NCBI RefSeq assembly: GCF_000445105.1
Contig: NZ_ATDP01000094.1
Span: forward strand, 55,731-119,730
Source of the DNA: Sphingobium lactosutens DS20
Lineage (GTDB): Bacteria; Pseudomonadota; Alphaproteobacteria; Sphingomonadales; Sphingomonadaceae
DNA: 64,000 bases
Direction: 5' to 3'
Under the pieces are notes generated by a model, which was not told where the DNA came from, made no database searches, and saw only the letters and a list, made by a program, of their open reading frames with translations. The translations under genes and the position numbers were made by a program. Within the stretch, counting starts at the first letter, position 1. Each line of letters opens with the position of its first letter. Positions 41,989 to 51,738 of this stretch are shown piece after piece.

Positions 41989-43935
41989 TTATGCACCCTG
42001 ACGATTGGCGACCAGATTATCCACCACGGAAGGGTCGGCGAGCGTGCTGGTGTCACCCAATGCCTGTGCCGACACCTCCCCCTCGGCGATTTTGCGCAGG
42101 ATCCGGCGCATGATCTTGCCGGAGCGGGTCTTGGGCAGGCCAGGCGCAAACTGGATCACATCCGGCGTTGCGATCGGGCCGATTTCCCGCCGCACCCAGT
42201 TCACCAGCGTCTTGCGCAGCTCGTCGCTGGCTTCATCGTCATTATTGAGCATGACATAGGCGTAGATGCCTTGGCCCTTGATATCGTGAGGAAAGCCGAC
42301 CACCGCGGCTTCTGCCACGCTTTCATGCAGCACCAGCGCGCTTTCGACTTCCGCCGTCCCCATGCGGTGGCCCGACACGTTGATGACGTCGTCCACCCGG
42401 CCCGTGATCCAGTAATAGCCGTCTGCGTCCCGCCGCGCGCCGTCGCCGGTGGTATATTTGCCGGGGAAGGTCGTGAAATAAGTCTGAAAGAAGCGGTCAT
42501 GATCGCCCCAGACCGTCCGCATCTGCCCAGGCCAGCTTCGTGCGATGACCAGATTGCCCTCGGTCGCGCCTTCCAGCACTTTGCCTTCGGTATCGACGAT
42601 CTGCGGCACGACGCCAGGCATGGGCAGGGTCGCCGATCCGGGTTTCAGATCAGTTGCGCCGGGCATGGGCGCGATCATCGCCCCTCCGGTTTCCGTCTGC
42701 CACCAGGTGTCGATGATCGGGCAGCGATCCTCGCCGACCACATGATGATACCAGCGCCAGGCTTCGGGATTGATCGGCTCGCCAACCGTGCCGAGCAGGC
42801 GCAACGATGCGCGACTGGTCGTCTTCACATGGTCGTCGCCTTCCTTCATCAGCGCGCGAAGCGCCGTGGGGGCGGTGAACAGGGTCTGGACCTGGTGGCG
42901 ATCCACGATCTGCCAGATGCGCGCGGGCGTGGGATGATTCGGCACGCCTTCATACATCAGCGTCGTCGCCCCATTGGCGAGCGGCCCATAGACGATATAG
43001 CTGTGGCCTGTGACCCAGCCGATATCGGCGGCGCACCAATAGACGTCCCCCGGCCGATAGTCGAAGCATAGTTCATGGGTCAGGCTGGCCCAGAGCAGAT
43101 AGCCGCCGGTCGTATGAAGCACGCCCTTGGGCTTACCGGTGGAGCCGGAGGTATAGAGGATGAACAGCGGGTCTTCCGCCTGCATGGGTTCGGCCGGGCA
43201 GTCGGCTGCGACCTTTTCCGCTGCTTCATGCAGCCACAGGTCGCGGCCCGGCTTCATGGGGATATCGGACCCAGTCGCCTTGACCACGATCACCGACTTG
43301 ACGCCGGGGCAGTCTTCAAGGGCTGCGTCGACATTGGCCTTGAGCGCCACTTTTTTGCCGGCGCGGCAACCTTCATCTGCGGTCACGACGATGGTGGAGT
43401 CGCAATCTTGAATGCGGCCACACAGCGCATCGGGTGAAAAGCCACCGAACACCACCGAATGGATCGCGCCGATCCGCGCGCAGGCGAGCAGCGCGAACGC
43501 CGCTTCCGGTATCATCGGCAGATAGATGGTGATCCGGTCGCCCTTCTTCGCGCCCGCTGCCTTGAGCACATTGGCGAAGCGACACATCTCGGCATGAACC
43601 TGGCGATAGCTGTAACGGCGCGGCTGGCCGTCGGGCGAATCGGGTTCCCAGATGATCGCGGTCTGGTCTCCACGTTCTTCAAGGTGTCGGTCCACGCAAT
43701 TGACGCTGACATTCAAGACGCCGTCCGCGAACCATTTGATGCCGAAATCCGCTTCGTCGAAACTGCTTTCATCGGCGCGCGTGGGTGGGGTTATCCAGTC
43801 CAATCGCTGCGTGCGCTCCAGCCAATAGGCGTCGCTGTCTTTGATCGAGCGGGCATAATCGGCTTCGCGCTTGGCCCGATCCATATAGGCTCCCTCGACC
43901 CAGGCTTGCGGCACGGGGAAGAAATCTTCAGGCAT
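41989..43935 (-). CDS. acs: acetate--CoA ligase
   Basis: Acs activates acetate to acetyl-CoA through acetyl-AMP. The 648-residue protein has the ANL-superfamily motifs in order: [25 protein letters not shown] (P-loop), [59 protein letters not shown] and the C-terminal [16 protein letters not shown], whose lysine is the one acetylated by Pat-type enzymes and removed by CobB. The start ATG is 43933-43935. Confidence 0.96.
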   Translation of the reverse strand: MPEDFFPVPQAWVEGAYMDRAKREADYARSIKDSDAYWLERTQRLDWITPPTRADESSFDEADFGIKWFADGVLNVSVNCVDRHLEERGDQTAIIWEPDSPDGQPRRYSYRQVHAEMCRFANVLKAAGAKKGDRITIYLPMIPEAAFALLACARIGAIHSVVFGGFSPDALCGRIQDCDSTIVVTADEGCRAGKKVALKANVDAALEDCPGVKSVIVVKATGSDIPMKPGRDLWLHEAAEKVAADCPAEPMQAEDPLFILYTSGSTGKPKGVLHTTGGYLLWASLTHELCFDYRPGDVYWCAADIGWVTGHSYIVYGPLANGATTLMYEGVPNHPTPARIWQIVDRHQVQTLFTAPTALRALMKEGDDHVKTTSRASLRLLGTVGEPINPEAWRWYHHVVGEDRCPIIDTWWQTETGGAMIAPMPGATDLKPGSATLPMPGVVPQIVDTEGKVLEGATEGNLVIARSWPGQMRTVWGDHDRFFQTYFTTFPGKYTTGDGARRDADGYYWITGRVDDVINVSGHRMGTAEVESALVLHESVAEAAVVGFPHDIKGQGIYAYVMLNNDDEASDELRKTLVNWVRREIGPIATPDVIQFAPGLPKTRSGKIMRRILRKIAEGEVSAQALGDTSTLADPSVVDNLVANRQGA

Positions 43936-44120
43936 CGGCTATCCTTTCCAAGGCGAAATCCATTATCGGCGCTCTTCTATCGTCCGGTTTCCGTCGCTGA
44001 AAGGGGCGATGCGCTCGGCAGCCGCCATCCTTTCGGCCAATGCGCTGGGCGACCATGGGTGTCATGCGATCGCTTTTGCCGCTTCCCCCGCGACGCGCCT
44101 GCGCCTAACAGACGGTTTCT

Positions 44121-44792
44121 ATGTGGCTGCTCTATCAATTCCCCCTATGCCCTTTTTCCCGCAAGGTCCGGCTGCTGCTGGGCGAAAAGGGCATCGGATA
44201 TGATCTGGTGCGCGAATCGCCATGGGCGATGCGCGACGAATTTCTGGATCTCAATCCCGCCGGATTGACGCCTGTGATGACGGATCAGGAACGGGGCGTC
44301 ACGCTGCTCGACAGCCAGGCGATCTGCGAATATTTCGAAGAGACGGTGGAGAAGGTCCCCCTTATCTCAGGGACCGCCGCCGGGCGTGCCGAAGTCCGCA
44401 GGCTGACCGCCTTTTTCGACCAGAGCTTCTATGGCGACGTGGTCGGCCCGCTTTTGCATGAACGCATGAAAAAGCGATTCATCGAACGCGCGCCGCCCGA
44501 CGCCAGAGTGTTGCGCGAAGCGATGAAGCGCGCGAACGTCCATATGGATTATATGGACTATCTGCTCGATCATCGTAGCTGGATGGCGGGCGGCACCCTT
44601 AGTCTGGCGGATATCGCCGCCGCTGCGCATCTGTCCGTCGCCGATTATCTGGGGGGCATCGACTGGGCCGGCCATGAGCCGGTGCGGCGCTGGTATGCCG
44701 GATTTAAGTCACGGCCGTCGTTCCGCCCGCTTCTGTCCGAACGGATGGAGGTCATCGCGCCGCCACCGCATTACGAAAAGCCTGATTTCTAG
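44121..44792 (+). CDS. glutathione S-transferase family protein, probably FtsZ-binding FzlA
   Basis: A 223-residue GST-fold protein. The N-terminal thioredoxin-like domain starts MWLLYQFPLCPFSRKVRLLLGEKG (CPFS motif) and the C-terminal helical domain contains MAGGTLSLADIAAAAHLSVADYLG. The C-terminal tail ends PPPHYEKPDF, a conserved tail of the alphaproteobacterial FzlA group, which binds FtsZ and bends its filaments at the division site rather than acting in detoxification. The FzlA assignment rests on my memory of that tail and overall length and should be checked; the GST fold is secure. Confidence 0.78.
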   Translation: MWLLYQFPLCPFSRKVRLLLGEKGIGYDLVRESPWAMRDEFLDLNPAGLTPVMTDQERGVTLLDSQAICEYFEETVEKVPLISGTAAGRAEVRRLTAFFDQSFYGDVVGPLLHERMKKRFIERAPPDARVLREAMKRANVHMDYMDYLLDHRSWMAGGTLSLADIAAAAHLSVADYLGGIDWAGHEPVRRWYAGFKSRPSFRPLLSERMEVIAPPPHYEKPDF

Positions 44793-44827
44793 GATTCCAA
44801 GGCCTGCGGCCCTTCGCGTCCAAACGG

Positions 44828-45997
44828 TCAATCCGTTTCGGCGGCCAGATAGACGCGATTGCGGCCATGTTCCTTGGCCAGATAAAGCGCGCGATCGGCA
44901 GCCTTGAGCGCGGCGCGGGGATCGTCAAAGGCCAGAACATTGGCGACGCCCGCTGAAAAGCTCACCCGGTCCATGCGTTCGCCATTGGTGCGGTTGACCA
45001 GGCTGCGGCTGGCAAGGTCTTCGCGCACTTCGTCGACCGCTTCGCATGTCTCTGCAGCCGTCTTGCCCCGGAACAGCATCACAAATTCCTCGCCGCCATG
45101 TCGCGCGACATGACAGCGATCATCCGACACCTTGGCGAGCAAGCCCGCCACGAATTTCAGCACACGGTCGCCGGTATCATGGCCGTGCGTGTCGTTGATG
45201 GCTTTGAAGTGGTCGATATCGCAAAAGGCGATGGACAAGGACTCGTTCGCCGCTTGGGCCTCCGCGACTTCGTCCCGCAACCGCGCTTCAAAGGCGCGAC
45301 GGTTGGGCAGGCCGGTCAGATGATCCTGTTCGGCAGCGCGACGGGCGGTTTCCAGACTGGATTTCAGCGCCTGCGTCTGTTTCTGATTCTCGCGCAGTTG
45401 GGTTTCCACGGCCCGCGTTTTTTCCACCATCGACCGGGTCAGACCGACCAGGCGGGCCAGCACCGGCTCGCCCTCGGCCACGTCAGCCAGATCCTTCGCC
45501 TGCTCCTGCAACGCCGCACCATAATCCTTCGCTGACTTGCGCGATTCGTGCATCAGGCCGGTGAACTGGTCGAGATTTTCCTCCACCTTGTCCAACATGG
45601 TGGCGAGCGATTCGGGCGTGACTTCATCCGCGCGCTGTTCAGCCGCCAGGCTTTCAACCCAGCCATTGGTGATCTTGCCGCGCTCCATCATGACGGCGCG
45701 AATGGCTTTTTCGACGCCGATATTCGCGCCGGTCAGATAATCGAGCGCGACGCTGAAATTGATTGCCGTCAGGTCCAGATCATGCGCGAAGAGGAAGTCG
45801 CCAATGTCGGCATAAAGCTGACGCCGCCGATTGATTTCGCGATTGGCGGCGGTGCCGGCCCGTTGACGGGTCGCCGCCTCAGCCTCCTGCGGCTCATCCG
45901 GTCGCCCGGACAGTCCCTTCGCCCACCGCGCCAGGCGGTCGGTCAGCCCGTGTTGCGCATTGGCGGATGAAGATGGTGCCCCGATCATGACCTTCAT
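44828..45997 (-). CDS. GGDEF-domain diguanylate cyclase
   Basis: A 389-residue cytosolic protein. Residues 1-50 are low-complexity, about 55-215 form a helical and coiled-coil sensor or dimerisation region, and 230-389 form a GGDEF domain: DHLTGLPNRRAFEARL, FCDIDHFKAINDTHGHDTGDRVL and the active-site HGGEEF. It should make cyclic di-GMP. There is no RxxD inhibitory site five residues before GGEEF, so product inhibition by that route is unlikely. No EAL domain or membrane segment is present. Confidence 0.92.
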   Translation of the reverse strand: MKVMIGAPSSSANAQHGLTDRLARWAKGLSGRPDEPQEAEAATRQRAGTAANREINRRRQLYADIGDFLFAHDLDLTAINFSVALDYLTGANIGVEKAIRAVMMERGKITNGWVESLAAEQRADEVTPESLATMLDKVEENLDQFTGLMHESRKSAKDYGAALQEQAKDLADVAEGEPVLARLVGLTRSMVEKTRAVETQLRENQKQTQALKSSLETARRAAEQDHLTGLPNRRAFEARLRDEVAEAQAANESLSIAFCDIDHFKAINDTHGHDTGDRVLKFVAGLLAKVSDDRCHVARHGGEEFVMLFRGKTAAETCEAVDEVREDLASRSLVNRTNGERMDRVSFSAGVANVLAFDDPRAALKAADRALYLAKEHGRNRVYLAAETD

Positions 45998-46059
45998 AAC
46001 GGCCGCGCAAGGAGAGGCTTAAATGCGTGGCGCCAAAGAATCGTATCGCCTTGTGCGGC

Positions 46060-46941
46060 CTAGATTTCGGCAGCCACCAGCCAGTCGCGAAAGATGCGTA
46101 CGGCCCGCGTCTGCAGCGCGCGCGGGCGGCACACGAAGAAATAGCGATAGGGGCTTTCGACATGGATGGGGAATAGACGCACGAGCCGGGGGTCCTTGGA
46201 CTGCTCGAAATGGCTGGCGTGCATGACGGCAACGCCCAGCCCCTGCGCGGCAGCTTCCAGCATCAATTGGCCCGAATCATAATTGTCGACGGCCAGCGGT
46301 TGCAGATCGGGCAGGCCGGCGGCTTCCTTCCACGCGTCGAAGGACAAGGCCATGTCGCGGTGAAGCAGGATCGTCTGCTGCGCCAGTTCCTCGGGCGATT
46401 TGAGCGCCTGGGGCCCTTCCAGCAACTGCCGGCGGCCGATCAGATAGACTTGCTCATGGTCGAGTTCATGCGCGTACAGCGCGGGATCAATGTCCTTGGC
46501 CATCAGGACGATCGCAGCGTCCAATCCTTCGCCGAGCCGCGCCACGGCATGGGGCGTGGTTTCAATGTCGATATGCAGTTGCGGATGCTGTTGCCGCAGC
46601 CGACCCAGATGCGGGAACAAGCGCTGCGTCGCGAACAGAGGCATGACGGCAAGCCGCAGGCGCAGCTGGTTGCCCCCGCTCTGAATATTTTCCAGCGCTT
46701 GGCTGAGCGAATCCAGCGCCGGCGCGATATCGTCGAGCAGTCGCTGACCGTCGATATTGATCTCCAGCGCCTGATGCTTGCGGTCGAACAACGGCCGCCC
46801 GATGAATCGCTCCAGCGCTTGGACGCGGCGGCTGAGCGCCGGCGTCGACAAGGCAAGTTCCTCCGCGGCAGCCTTGACGGAGCCAAGGCGGGCGACCTGA
46901 ACAAAGGCCTCCAGGGCCGTAAGGGGCGGCAATCTGCGCAT
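46060..46941 (-). CDS. LysR family transcriptional regulator
   Basis: A 293-residue regulator with an N-terminal winged helix-turn-helix (MRRLPPLTALEAFVQVARLG then SVKAAAEELALSTPALSRRVQALERFIGRPLFDR) and a C-terminal periplasmic-binding-like effector domain (about 95-293). The order and the PPLTALEAF start resemble the GcvA subgroup. LysR proteins usually control a divergent gene, which here would be the small RNA copy C / cdc48 side, but the effector and target cannot be predicted. The 337 bp up to the cdc48 start hold only the small RNA and its promoter. Confidence 0.88.
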   Translation of the reverse strand: MRRLPPLTALEAFVQVARLGSVKAAAEELALSTPALSRRVQALERFIGRPLFDRKHQALEINIDGQRLLDDIAPALDSLSQALENIQSGGNQLRLRLAVMPLFATQRLFPHLGRLRQQHPQLHIDIETTPHAVARLGEGLDAAIVLMAKDIDPALYAHELDHEQVYLIGRRQLLEGPQALKSPEELAQQTILLHRDMALSFDAWKEAAGLPDLQPLAVDNYDSGQLMLEAAAQGLGVAVMHASHFEQSKDPRLVRLFPIHVESPYRYFFVCRPRALQTRAVRIFRDWLVAAEI

Positions 46942-47061
46942 AATCTGTCACAAGTCCGAAGCCGATCCGCTGCGCCGCGTCAATTCTCTTTATCGAACGG
47001 CGCGCTTCCCGGTTCCAAGCATCCTGTCCGCAATGAGCAGGAAAATGCGAAAAATGGCAAG

Positions 47062-47125
47062 ATGCATTTTTTGCAACCTTAACTTTCATTTCGCACTTGC
47101 GAAAGAACGCATTGCAATGCACATA
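47062..47125 (+). promoter_or_regulatory. predicted promoter and operator of small RNA copy C
   Basis: Plus-strand -35 TTGCGA (47097-47102) and -10 CACATA (47120-47125), again 17 nt apart. The inverted repeat ATGCA-TTTTT-TGCAA (47062-47076) lies 20 nt upstream of the -35 and differs from copies A and B by one arm base. TTCGCAC precedes the -35. The divergent LysR gene starts 121 bp away and could be affected by the same site. Confidence 0.6.
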
Positions 47126-47129
47126 GGAC

Positions 47130-47192
47130 AGGCCTTTCAGGCATCCTCTCCTAAAACTTTACGGGCTGGCCCACCGGGTCGGCCCTTTTTTT
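47130..47192 (+). ncRNA. candidate small RNA, family copy C
   Basis: About 63 nt on the plus strand from a predicted start at 47130. It carries the same mini-hairpin and AUCCUCUCCUAAAA stretch as copies A and B, then a 10-bp terminator stem with two G-U pairs (47163-47185), an ACC loop and seven Ts (47186-47192). The cdc48 start lies 87 bp after the terminator. Its presence about 37 kb from copy B and in opposite orientation shows a dispersed family rather than a local duplication. Confidence 0.72.
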
Positions 47193-47278
47193 GTTGTAGG
47201 TCGCTGCATCGGCAGGGTCTTTCCGACCGGCTTTGCGTTCCCTATCTCGTTTCGGAACGAGAAAGATGGGGAAGCCGC

Positions 47279-49567
47279 GTGGCTGATCAGGAACAAACCG
47301 GACGAAGGATACAGGTCGCCAATGCGCGGCCGGAGGATGCGGGGCGCGGATTGGCGCGCTTGCCACTGGCGGTGATGGCCCAGTTGCAGCTCAGTGAAGG
47401 CGACGTGATCGAAATCGTGGGCAAACGCAACACGCCTGCGCGCGTGGTGCGGCCCTATAAGGAGGATGAAGGGCTGGACGTCCTGCGGCTTGACGGATTG
47501 CAGCGCGCCAATGCCGGCGTCGGGTCCGGCGACTTCGTCCAAATCAGCAAGGCCGAGCCAAGGGCGGCGCAGCGCGTTGTGTTCGCGCCTGCACAAAATA
47601 ACCTGCGCCTGCAAGGCAATCCGGAGGCACTGAAGCGCGTATTCTTCCAACGCCCGCTCGCGGCGGGCGATGTAGTGGCGACGGCTGGGCAGCAACAGGT
47701 GCCCCCGGGGGACATGCCCCCACAATTGCGCCAGATGCTGGCGGCGCCCGCCTATGCCTTGCAGGAAATCCGGCTGGTGGTGGTGTCGACGACCCCTAAG
47801 GGCATCGTCCACATCGATGCGGACACCGAGGTGGAACTGCGCGCCGAATATGAGGAGCCGCGCGAATCCCGCCGCGCCGACGTTACCTATGACGATGTCG
47901 GCGGCATGGCCGAAACGATCGACCAGCTGCGCGAGATGGTCGAACTGCCGCTGCGCTATCCCGAGTTGTTCGAGCGGCTGGGCGTTGACCCGCCGAAGGG
48001 CGTTCTGCTGCACGGGCCGCCGGGCACGGGCAAGACCCGGCTCGCCCGCGCCGTCGCCAATGAATCGGAAGCCGAGTTCTTCCTGATCAACGGTCCGGAA
48101 ATCATGGGTTCGGCCTATGGCGAATCCGAAAAGAAGCTACGCGAGATTTTCGAGGAGGCGGCGAAGGCGGCGCCGTCGATCCTGTTCATCGACGAAATCG
48201 ATTCGATCGCACCCAAACGCGGCAATGTGACCGGCGAGACGGAAAAGCGCCTGGTCGCGCAATTGCTGACGCTGATGGATGGGCTGGAGCCGCGCACCAA
48301 CTTGGTGGTCATCGCGGCGACCAATCGGCCCGAAGCCATCGACGAAGCATTGCGCAGGCCCGGCCGCTTCGATCGGGAGATTGTCGTTGGCGTGCCGGAC
48401 GAGCGCGGTCGCCGCGAGATATTGGGTATCCATACCCGCGGCATGCCGCTGGGCGATCGCGTGGACCTGACCGAATTGGCGCGGATGACCTACGGCTTTG
48501 TCGGCGCTGATCTGGCTGCGCTGACACGCGAAGCGGCGATCGAAGCGGTGCGCCGCTTCATGCCGCGCCTCAATCTGGAGGAAGGGACGATTCCCGCCGA
48601 TGTGCTGGAGGAGCTGTCGGTCACGCGCGAGGACTTCATGTCCGCGATCAAGCGGGTGCAGCCGTCCGCCATGCGCGAGGTCATGGTGCAGGCACCCAAT
48701 ATCGGCTGGTCTGACATTGGCGGTCTGGATGATGCGCAGATGCGTTTGAAAGAAGGCGTCGAGCTGCCGCTCAAGGACCCGGATGCCTTCCGCCGCATCG
48801 GCATCCGTCCGGCAAAGGGCTTTTTGCTTTATGGCCCCCCGGGCACCGGCAAGACGCTGCTGGCGAAGGCGGTCGCGCGTGAGGCGCAGGCCAATTTCAT
48901 TGCCACCAAGTCGAGCGACTTGCTGAGCAAATGGTATGGCGAAAGCGAGCAGCAGATTGCCCGCCTCTTCGCCCGTGCGCGGCAGGTGGCGCCCACGGTC
49001 ATTTTCATCGACGAACTGGACAGCCTGGTCCCGGCGCGCGGCGGCGGCCTTGGCGAGCCGGCGGTGACGGAGCGGGTGGTGAACACGATCCTGGCCGAGA
49101 TGGACGGACTGGAGGAACTGCAATCCGTCGTGGTGATCGGCGCGACCAATCGGCCCAACCTGGTCGATCCTGCGCTATTGCGGCCCGGTCGGTTCGACGA
49201 ACTCGTCTATGTGCCGGTGCCGGAGGAAGCGGGGCGCCGTCGCATCCTGGATATCCATACGCGCAAGATGCCGCTGGCCGACGATGTCGACCTGGATGCG
49301 CTGGCGCATCGGACCGAGCGGTTCACCGGCGCGGACCTGGAAGACCTTGCGCGGCGCGCGGGGCTGATCGCGCTTCGTCAGTCACTGTCGGTCGATGCCG
49401 TCACCATGGCGCATTTCGAGGCGGCGCTGGACGAAACCCGCGCATCCGTCACGCCGGAGATGGAGCGCGAATATGAGCAGATCCAGGCGACATTGAAGCA
49501 GAGCGCGATGCAGCTCGATCCGATCGGCTTCGTGTCGCCGGGCATGTTGCGCGCCCGAGAACGCTAG
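47279..49567 (+). CDS. CDC48/VCP-type AAA+ ATPase
   Basis: A 762-residue double-AAA protein homologous to archaeal VAT and eukaryotic p97/Cdc48. Residues about 1-190 form the N-domain ([36 protein letters not shown], a double-psi barrel), followed by D1 with Walker [13 protein letters not shown] and Walker [15 protein letters not shown], and D2 with [12 protein letters not shown] and [17 protein letters not shown]. It unfolds protein substrates, perhaps for a protease. The start is taken as GTG 47279 with GGGGAAG upstream; the open frame extends left through the small RNA, which cannot be coding. Scattered occurrence in bacteria suggests ancient transfer. Confidence 0.93.
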   Translation: MADQEQTGRRIQVANARPEDAGRGLARLPLAVMAQLQLSEGDVIEIVGKRNTPARVVRPYKEDEGLDVLRLDGLQRANAGVGSGDFVQISKAEPRAAQRVVFAPAQNNLRLQGNPEALKRVFFQRPLAAGDVVATAGQQQVPPGDMPPQLRQMLAAPAYALQEIRLVVVSTTPKGIVHIDADTEVELRAEYEEPRESRRADVTYDDVGGMAETIDQLREMVELPLRYPELFERLGVDPPKGVLLHGPPGTGKTRLARAVANESEAEFFLINGPEIMGSAYGESEKKLREIFEEAAKAAPSILFIDEIDSIAPKRGNVTGETEKRLVAQLLTLMDGLEPRTNLVVIAATNRPEAIDEALRRPGRFDREIVVGVPDERGRREILGIHTRGMPLGDRVDLTELARMTYGFVGADLAALTREAAIEAVRRFMPRLNLEEGTIPADVLEELSVTREDFMSAIKRVQPSAMREVMVQAPNIGWSDIGGLDDAQMRLKEGVELPLKDPDAFRRIGIRPAKGFLLYGPPGTGKTLLAKAVAREAQANFIATKSSDLLSKWYGESEQQIARLFARARQVAPTVIFIDELDSLVPARGGGLGEPAVTERVVNTILAEMDGLEELQSVVVIGATNRPNLVDPALLRPGRFDELVYVPVPEEAGRRRILDIHTRKMPLADDVDLDALAHRTERFTGADLEDLARRAGLIALRQSLSVDAVTMAHFEAALDETRASVTPEMEREYEQIQATLKQSAMQLDPIGFVSPGMLRARER

Positions 49568-49572
49568 GATCA

Positions 49573-49607
49573 TGCGGATGACGGAATGAACACTTCCGTC
49601 ATCCGCA
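49573..49607 (+). terminator. hairpin after the cdc48-type gene
   Basis: A perfect 14-bp stem (49573-49586 with 49594-49607) around a 7-nt loop, six bases after the stop codon. No T-run follows, so it is either a Rho-assisted terminator or an mRNA 3'-stabilising hairpin. Confidence 0.65.
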
Positions 49608-49694
49608 CGTTACCGCCCCATGACCCGCAAAGCCGCTTGCCAGCGGACTCTGATTTTGCGAGGCCGAAACGAACATGACAGACAGGCGGTTTTG

Positions 49695-50342
49695 ATGGCG
49701 TCCCTTCCCTTCAAGGACAAACATAAGACAGGTTTCAAAAGCGCCCATGGTGGCTCCTTCCTGAAGCAGTGGACCATCTTCTTCCGCCAGTTCCTGAAGC
49801 ATCCGGGTATGATCGGGTCGGTGATCCCGTCGTCCCGCACGCTGGTAGACGCCGTGCTGGAGCCGGTGGATTGGGAGCGGACGCGGTTGTTCGTGGAATA
49901 TGGACCGGGCGTCGGCACCTTCACTCGCCCGATCCTGGAGCGGATGCATCCCGATGCGACGCTGATCGCGATCGACCTCAATCTGGATTTCGTGGCCTGG
50001 CTGGACGCGCAGATCGACGACCCCCGGCTGCGCGTGGTGCACGGGTCGGCCATCGATGTGCGACGCTTCATTCGTGAGGCGGGATATCAGCAGGCCGATT
50101 ACGTGGTGTCCGGGTTGCCTTTTTCGACGTTACCGGATGGCGTAGGCGGCGCGATCTGCGCGGAGACGCGCGCGGCACTTAGACCGGGCGGCGAGTTCCT
50201 CATTTATCAATATTCGCGCTATGTGATGCGCCTGCTGACGCCGGTCTTCGGTGCGATCAGCGATCGGCTGGAGTGGCGAAATATCCCGCCGTGCCGGGTG
50301 ATTCGCGCCACCAGTGACGAGGCATTGGCTGAGGCGGCCTGA
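49695..50342 (+). CDS. PmtA-like phospholipid N-methyltransferase (SAM-dependent)
   Basis: A 215-residue class I methyltransferase. SAM motif I is FVEYGPGVGTFTRPIL near residue 65, followed by DATLIAIDLNLDFVAWL and the acceptor motif VVSGLPFSTLPDG. The sequence FFRQFLKHPGMIGSVIPSSRTL near the N-terminus is typical of the Rhodobacter/Sphingomonas-type PmtA and related rRNA-dimethylase-like proteins. It would methylate phosphatidylethanolamine toward phosphatidylcholine. ATG 49695 is chosen over a longer start because it follows the conserved length. The substrate is family inference. Confidence 0.82.
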   Translation: MASLPFKDKHKTGFKSAHGGSFLKQWTIFFRQFLKHPGMIGSVIPSSRTLVDAVLEPVDWERTRLFVEYGPGVGTFTRPILERMHPDATLIAIDLNLDFVAWLDAQIDDPRLRVVHGSAIDVRRFIREAGYQQADYVVSGLPFSTLPDGVGGAICAETRAALRPGGEFLIYQYSRYVMRLLTPVFGAISDRLEWRNIPPCRVIRATSDEALAEAA

Positions 50343-50437
50343 GACTGTCCGAGGTTCGTCAACGGCTGCACCTTTGTTCGCCATGTCTGGCGATTGACTT
50401 GGCCCCTTTTGTAGAGGACGAAAGTCGGGGGTAACAT

Positions 50438-51550
50438 GTGGGGCTGGCGATGGCATCTGCTGTCGGGAATGGCGGACAATGGGCGGATATTTTCACCGCT
50501 GCGGCGTTGGAGCCGCATCGTTGGGACGACGCGTTGCGGGCCATGGCGCAGGCTACGGGATCGCGGCATGGGCAGATGGTAGGCTTTGGTCCGGCGGGCG
50601 CGGCATTCAACTGGATCAGTGATGTCGATTCAGCGCTGATACCCGCCAGCCTGTCCATCGATCATGGCTCCCCCACCGTGAATTACCGCGTCGGCGCAGA
50701 CCTGCTACCGAATCAGCCGGCAATCGTGCATGAGGCGCATTATGACGAGGCGCGCCAGAGACTAAGTGCGGCGGACTATTTGGATTTATGCGCCGATTTC
50801 GACATTTTCGACGGATGCCAGACCCGCCTGCACGTCGGGCCGGACGGGATGATCGGGCTGGCCTTGCTGCGTTCGTCAAGCAACGGTCGCACCACGGTCG
50901 AGCAGCGCGACCTGTTCGGTCAGATTGCCGGCCATGCTCGCGTGGCGGCGCGGTTGCAGCAGGCGATCGAGCGGCAGGGATTTGCGCTGCTGGCAGGCAC
51001 GTTCGAGGCGATGGATCGCGCCTGCTGGCTGGTCGATGCCACAGGACGGGTGGGCGGCATGACGCCGGCGGCGGAGGCGATGCTGAGCATAGGCGTTCTG
51101 CGGCTGGCCGAGGGATATTTGACCTGTGACCGGGCCGCGGACAGCCGAGCCCTGAGCCGGGCGGTGCGCGCCGTCCTGGCCGCGCCGGCGCTGGCCGCAG
51201 ACCCGGTGATCGTGACCGATCGGGATGGCCATGTGCGCCTGTCCGTCGAATGCTATCCCTTGCCCGCGCGTCCATGGGCGCTGCCCTTTGCGCCGCGCGC
51301 CATCATCGTCGCGCGCACCGGCGCGCCTGCCGATCGTCAGGTGCAGCAGTTGATGCGCATGTTTCGGCTGACGCCCGCAGAGGCGGATATCGCCGTGCGG
51401 ATCGCGTCCGGCCATAGTCGGCAGCAGGTCGCCGCCGCGCGCGGGGTGACGCCCGAAACGCTCAAGGTGCAGTTGCGCAGCATCTACGACAAGACCGGCT
51501 GCGGGCGGGAGGCGCAGCTGGTCCGGCTGGTGGGGCTGCTGACGCAATGA
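50438..51550 (+). CDS. LuxR-type helix-turn-helix transcriptional regulator
   Basis: A 370-residue regulator. Residues 1-300 form an uncharacterised sensor region (possible PAS/GAF-like fold around CWLVDATGRVGGMTPAAEAML) and about 305-365 form a LuxR-type helix-turn-helix: FRLTPAEADIAVRIASGHSRQQVAAARGVTPETLKVQLRSIYDKTG. No receiver or AHL-binding domain is recognised. The start is either GTG 50438 or ATG 50450. It lies between the PmtA-like gene and proA without overlap, and its targets are unknown. Confidence 0.82.
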   Translation: MGLAMASAVGNGGQWADIFTAAALEPHRWDDALRAMAQATGSRHGQMVGFGPAGAAFNWISDVDSALIPASLSIDHGSPTVNYRVGADLLPNQPAIVHEAHYDEARQRLSAADYLDLCADFDIFDGCQTRLHVGPDGMIGLALLRSSSNGRTTVEQRDLFGQIAGHARVAARLQQAIERQGFALLAGTFEAMDRACWLVDATGRVGGMTPAAEAMLSIGVLRLAEGYLTCDRAADSRALSRAVRAVLAAPALAADPVIVTDRDGHVRLSVECYPLPARPWALPFAPRAIIVARTGAPADRQVQQLMRMFRLTPAEADIAVRIASGHSRQQVAAARGVTPETLKVQLRSIYDKTGCGREAQLVRLVGLLTQ

Positions 51551-51738
51551 CGGTACGGCATGGTGACCTTACCCCCGGCGGGGTATGCGCCGACTTGGGC
51601 GAATCGCTATAAGGGTCGGCGTGACAGTATCGCTGTCTGTCGGCTGCCGGATCATATGCGACCCATGGTCCGGCCGCCGGCTTTGGATCGCCCGCCTTTC
51701 ATGCTAAGTCGCCGCGCGACCGATTGGCGAGACATGCG

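Noticed and set aside
47033..47278. N-terminal extension of the CDC48 frame
   Set aside because: The open frame runs through the sRNA promoter, RNA and terminator; the extension has no conserved sequence and the conserved N-domain begins just after GTG 47279.
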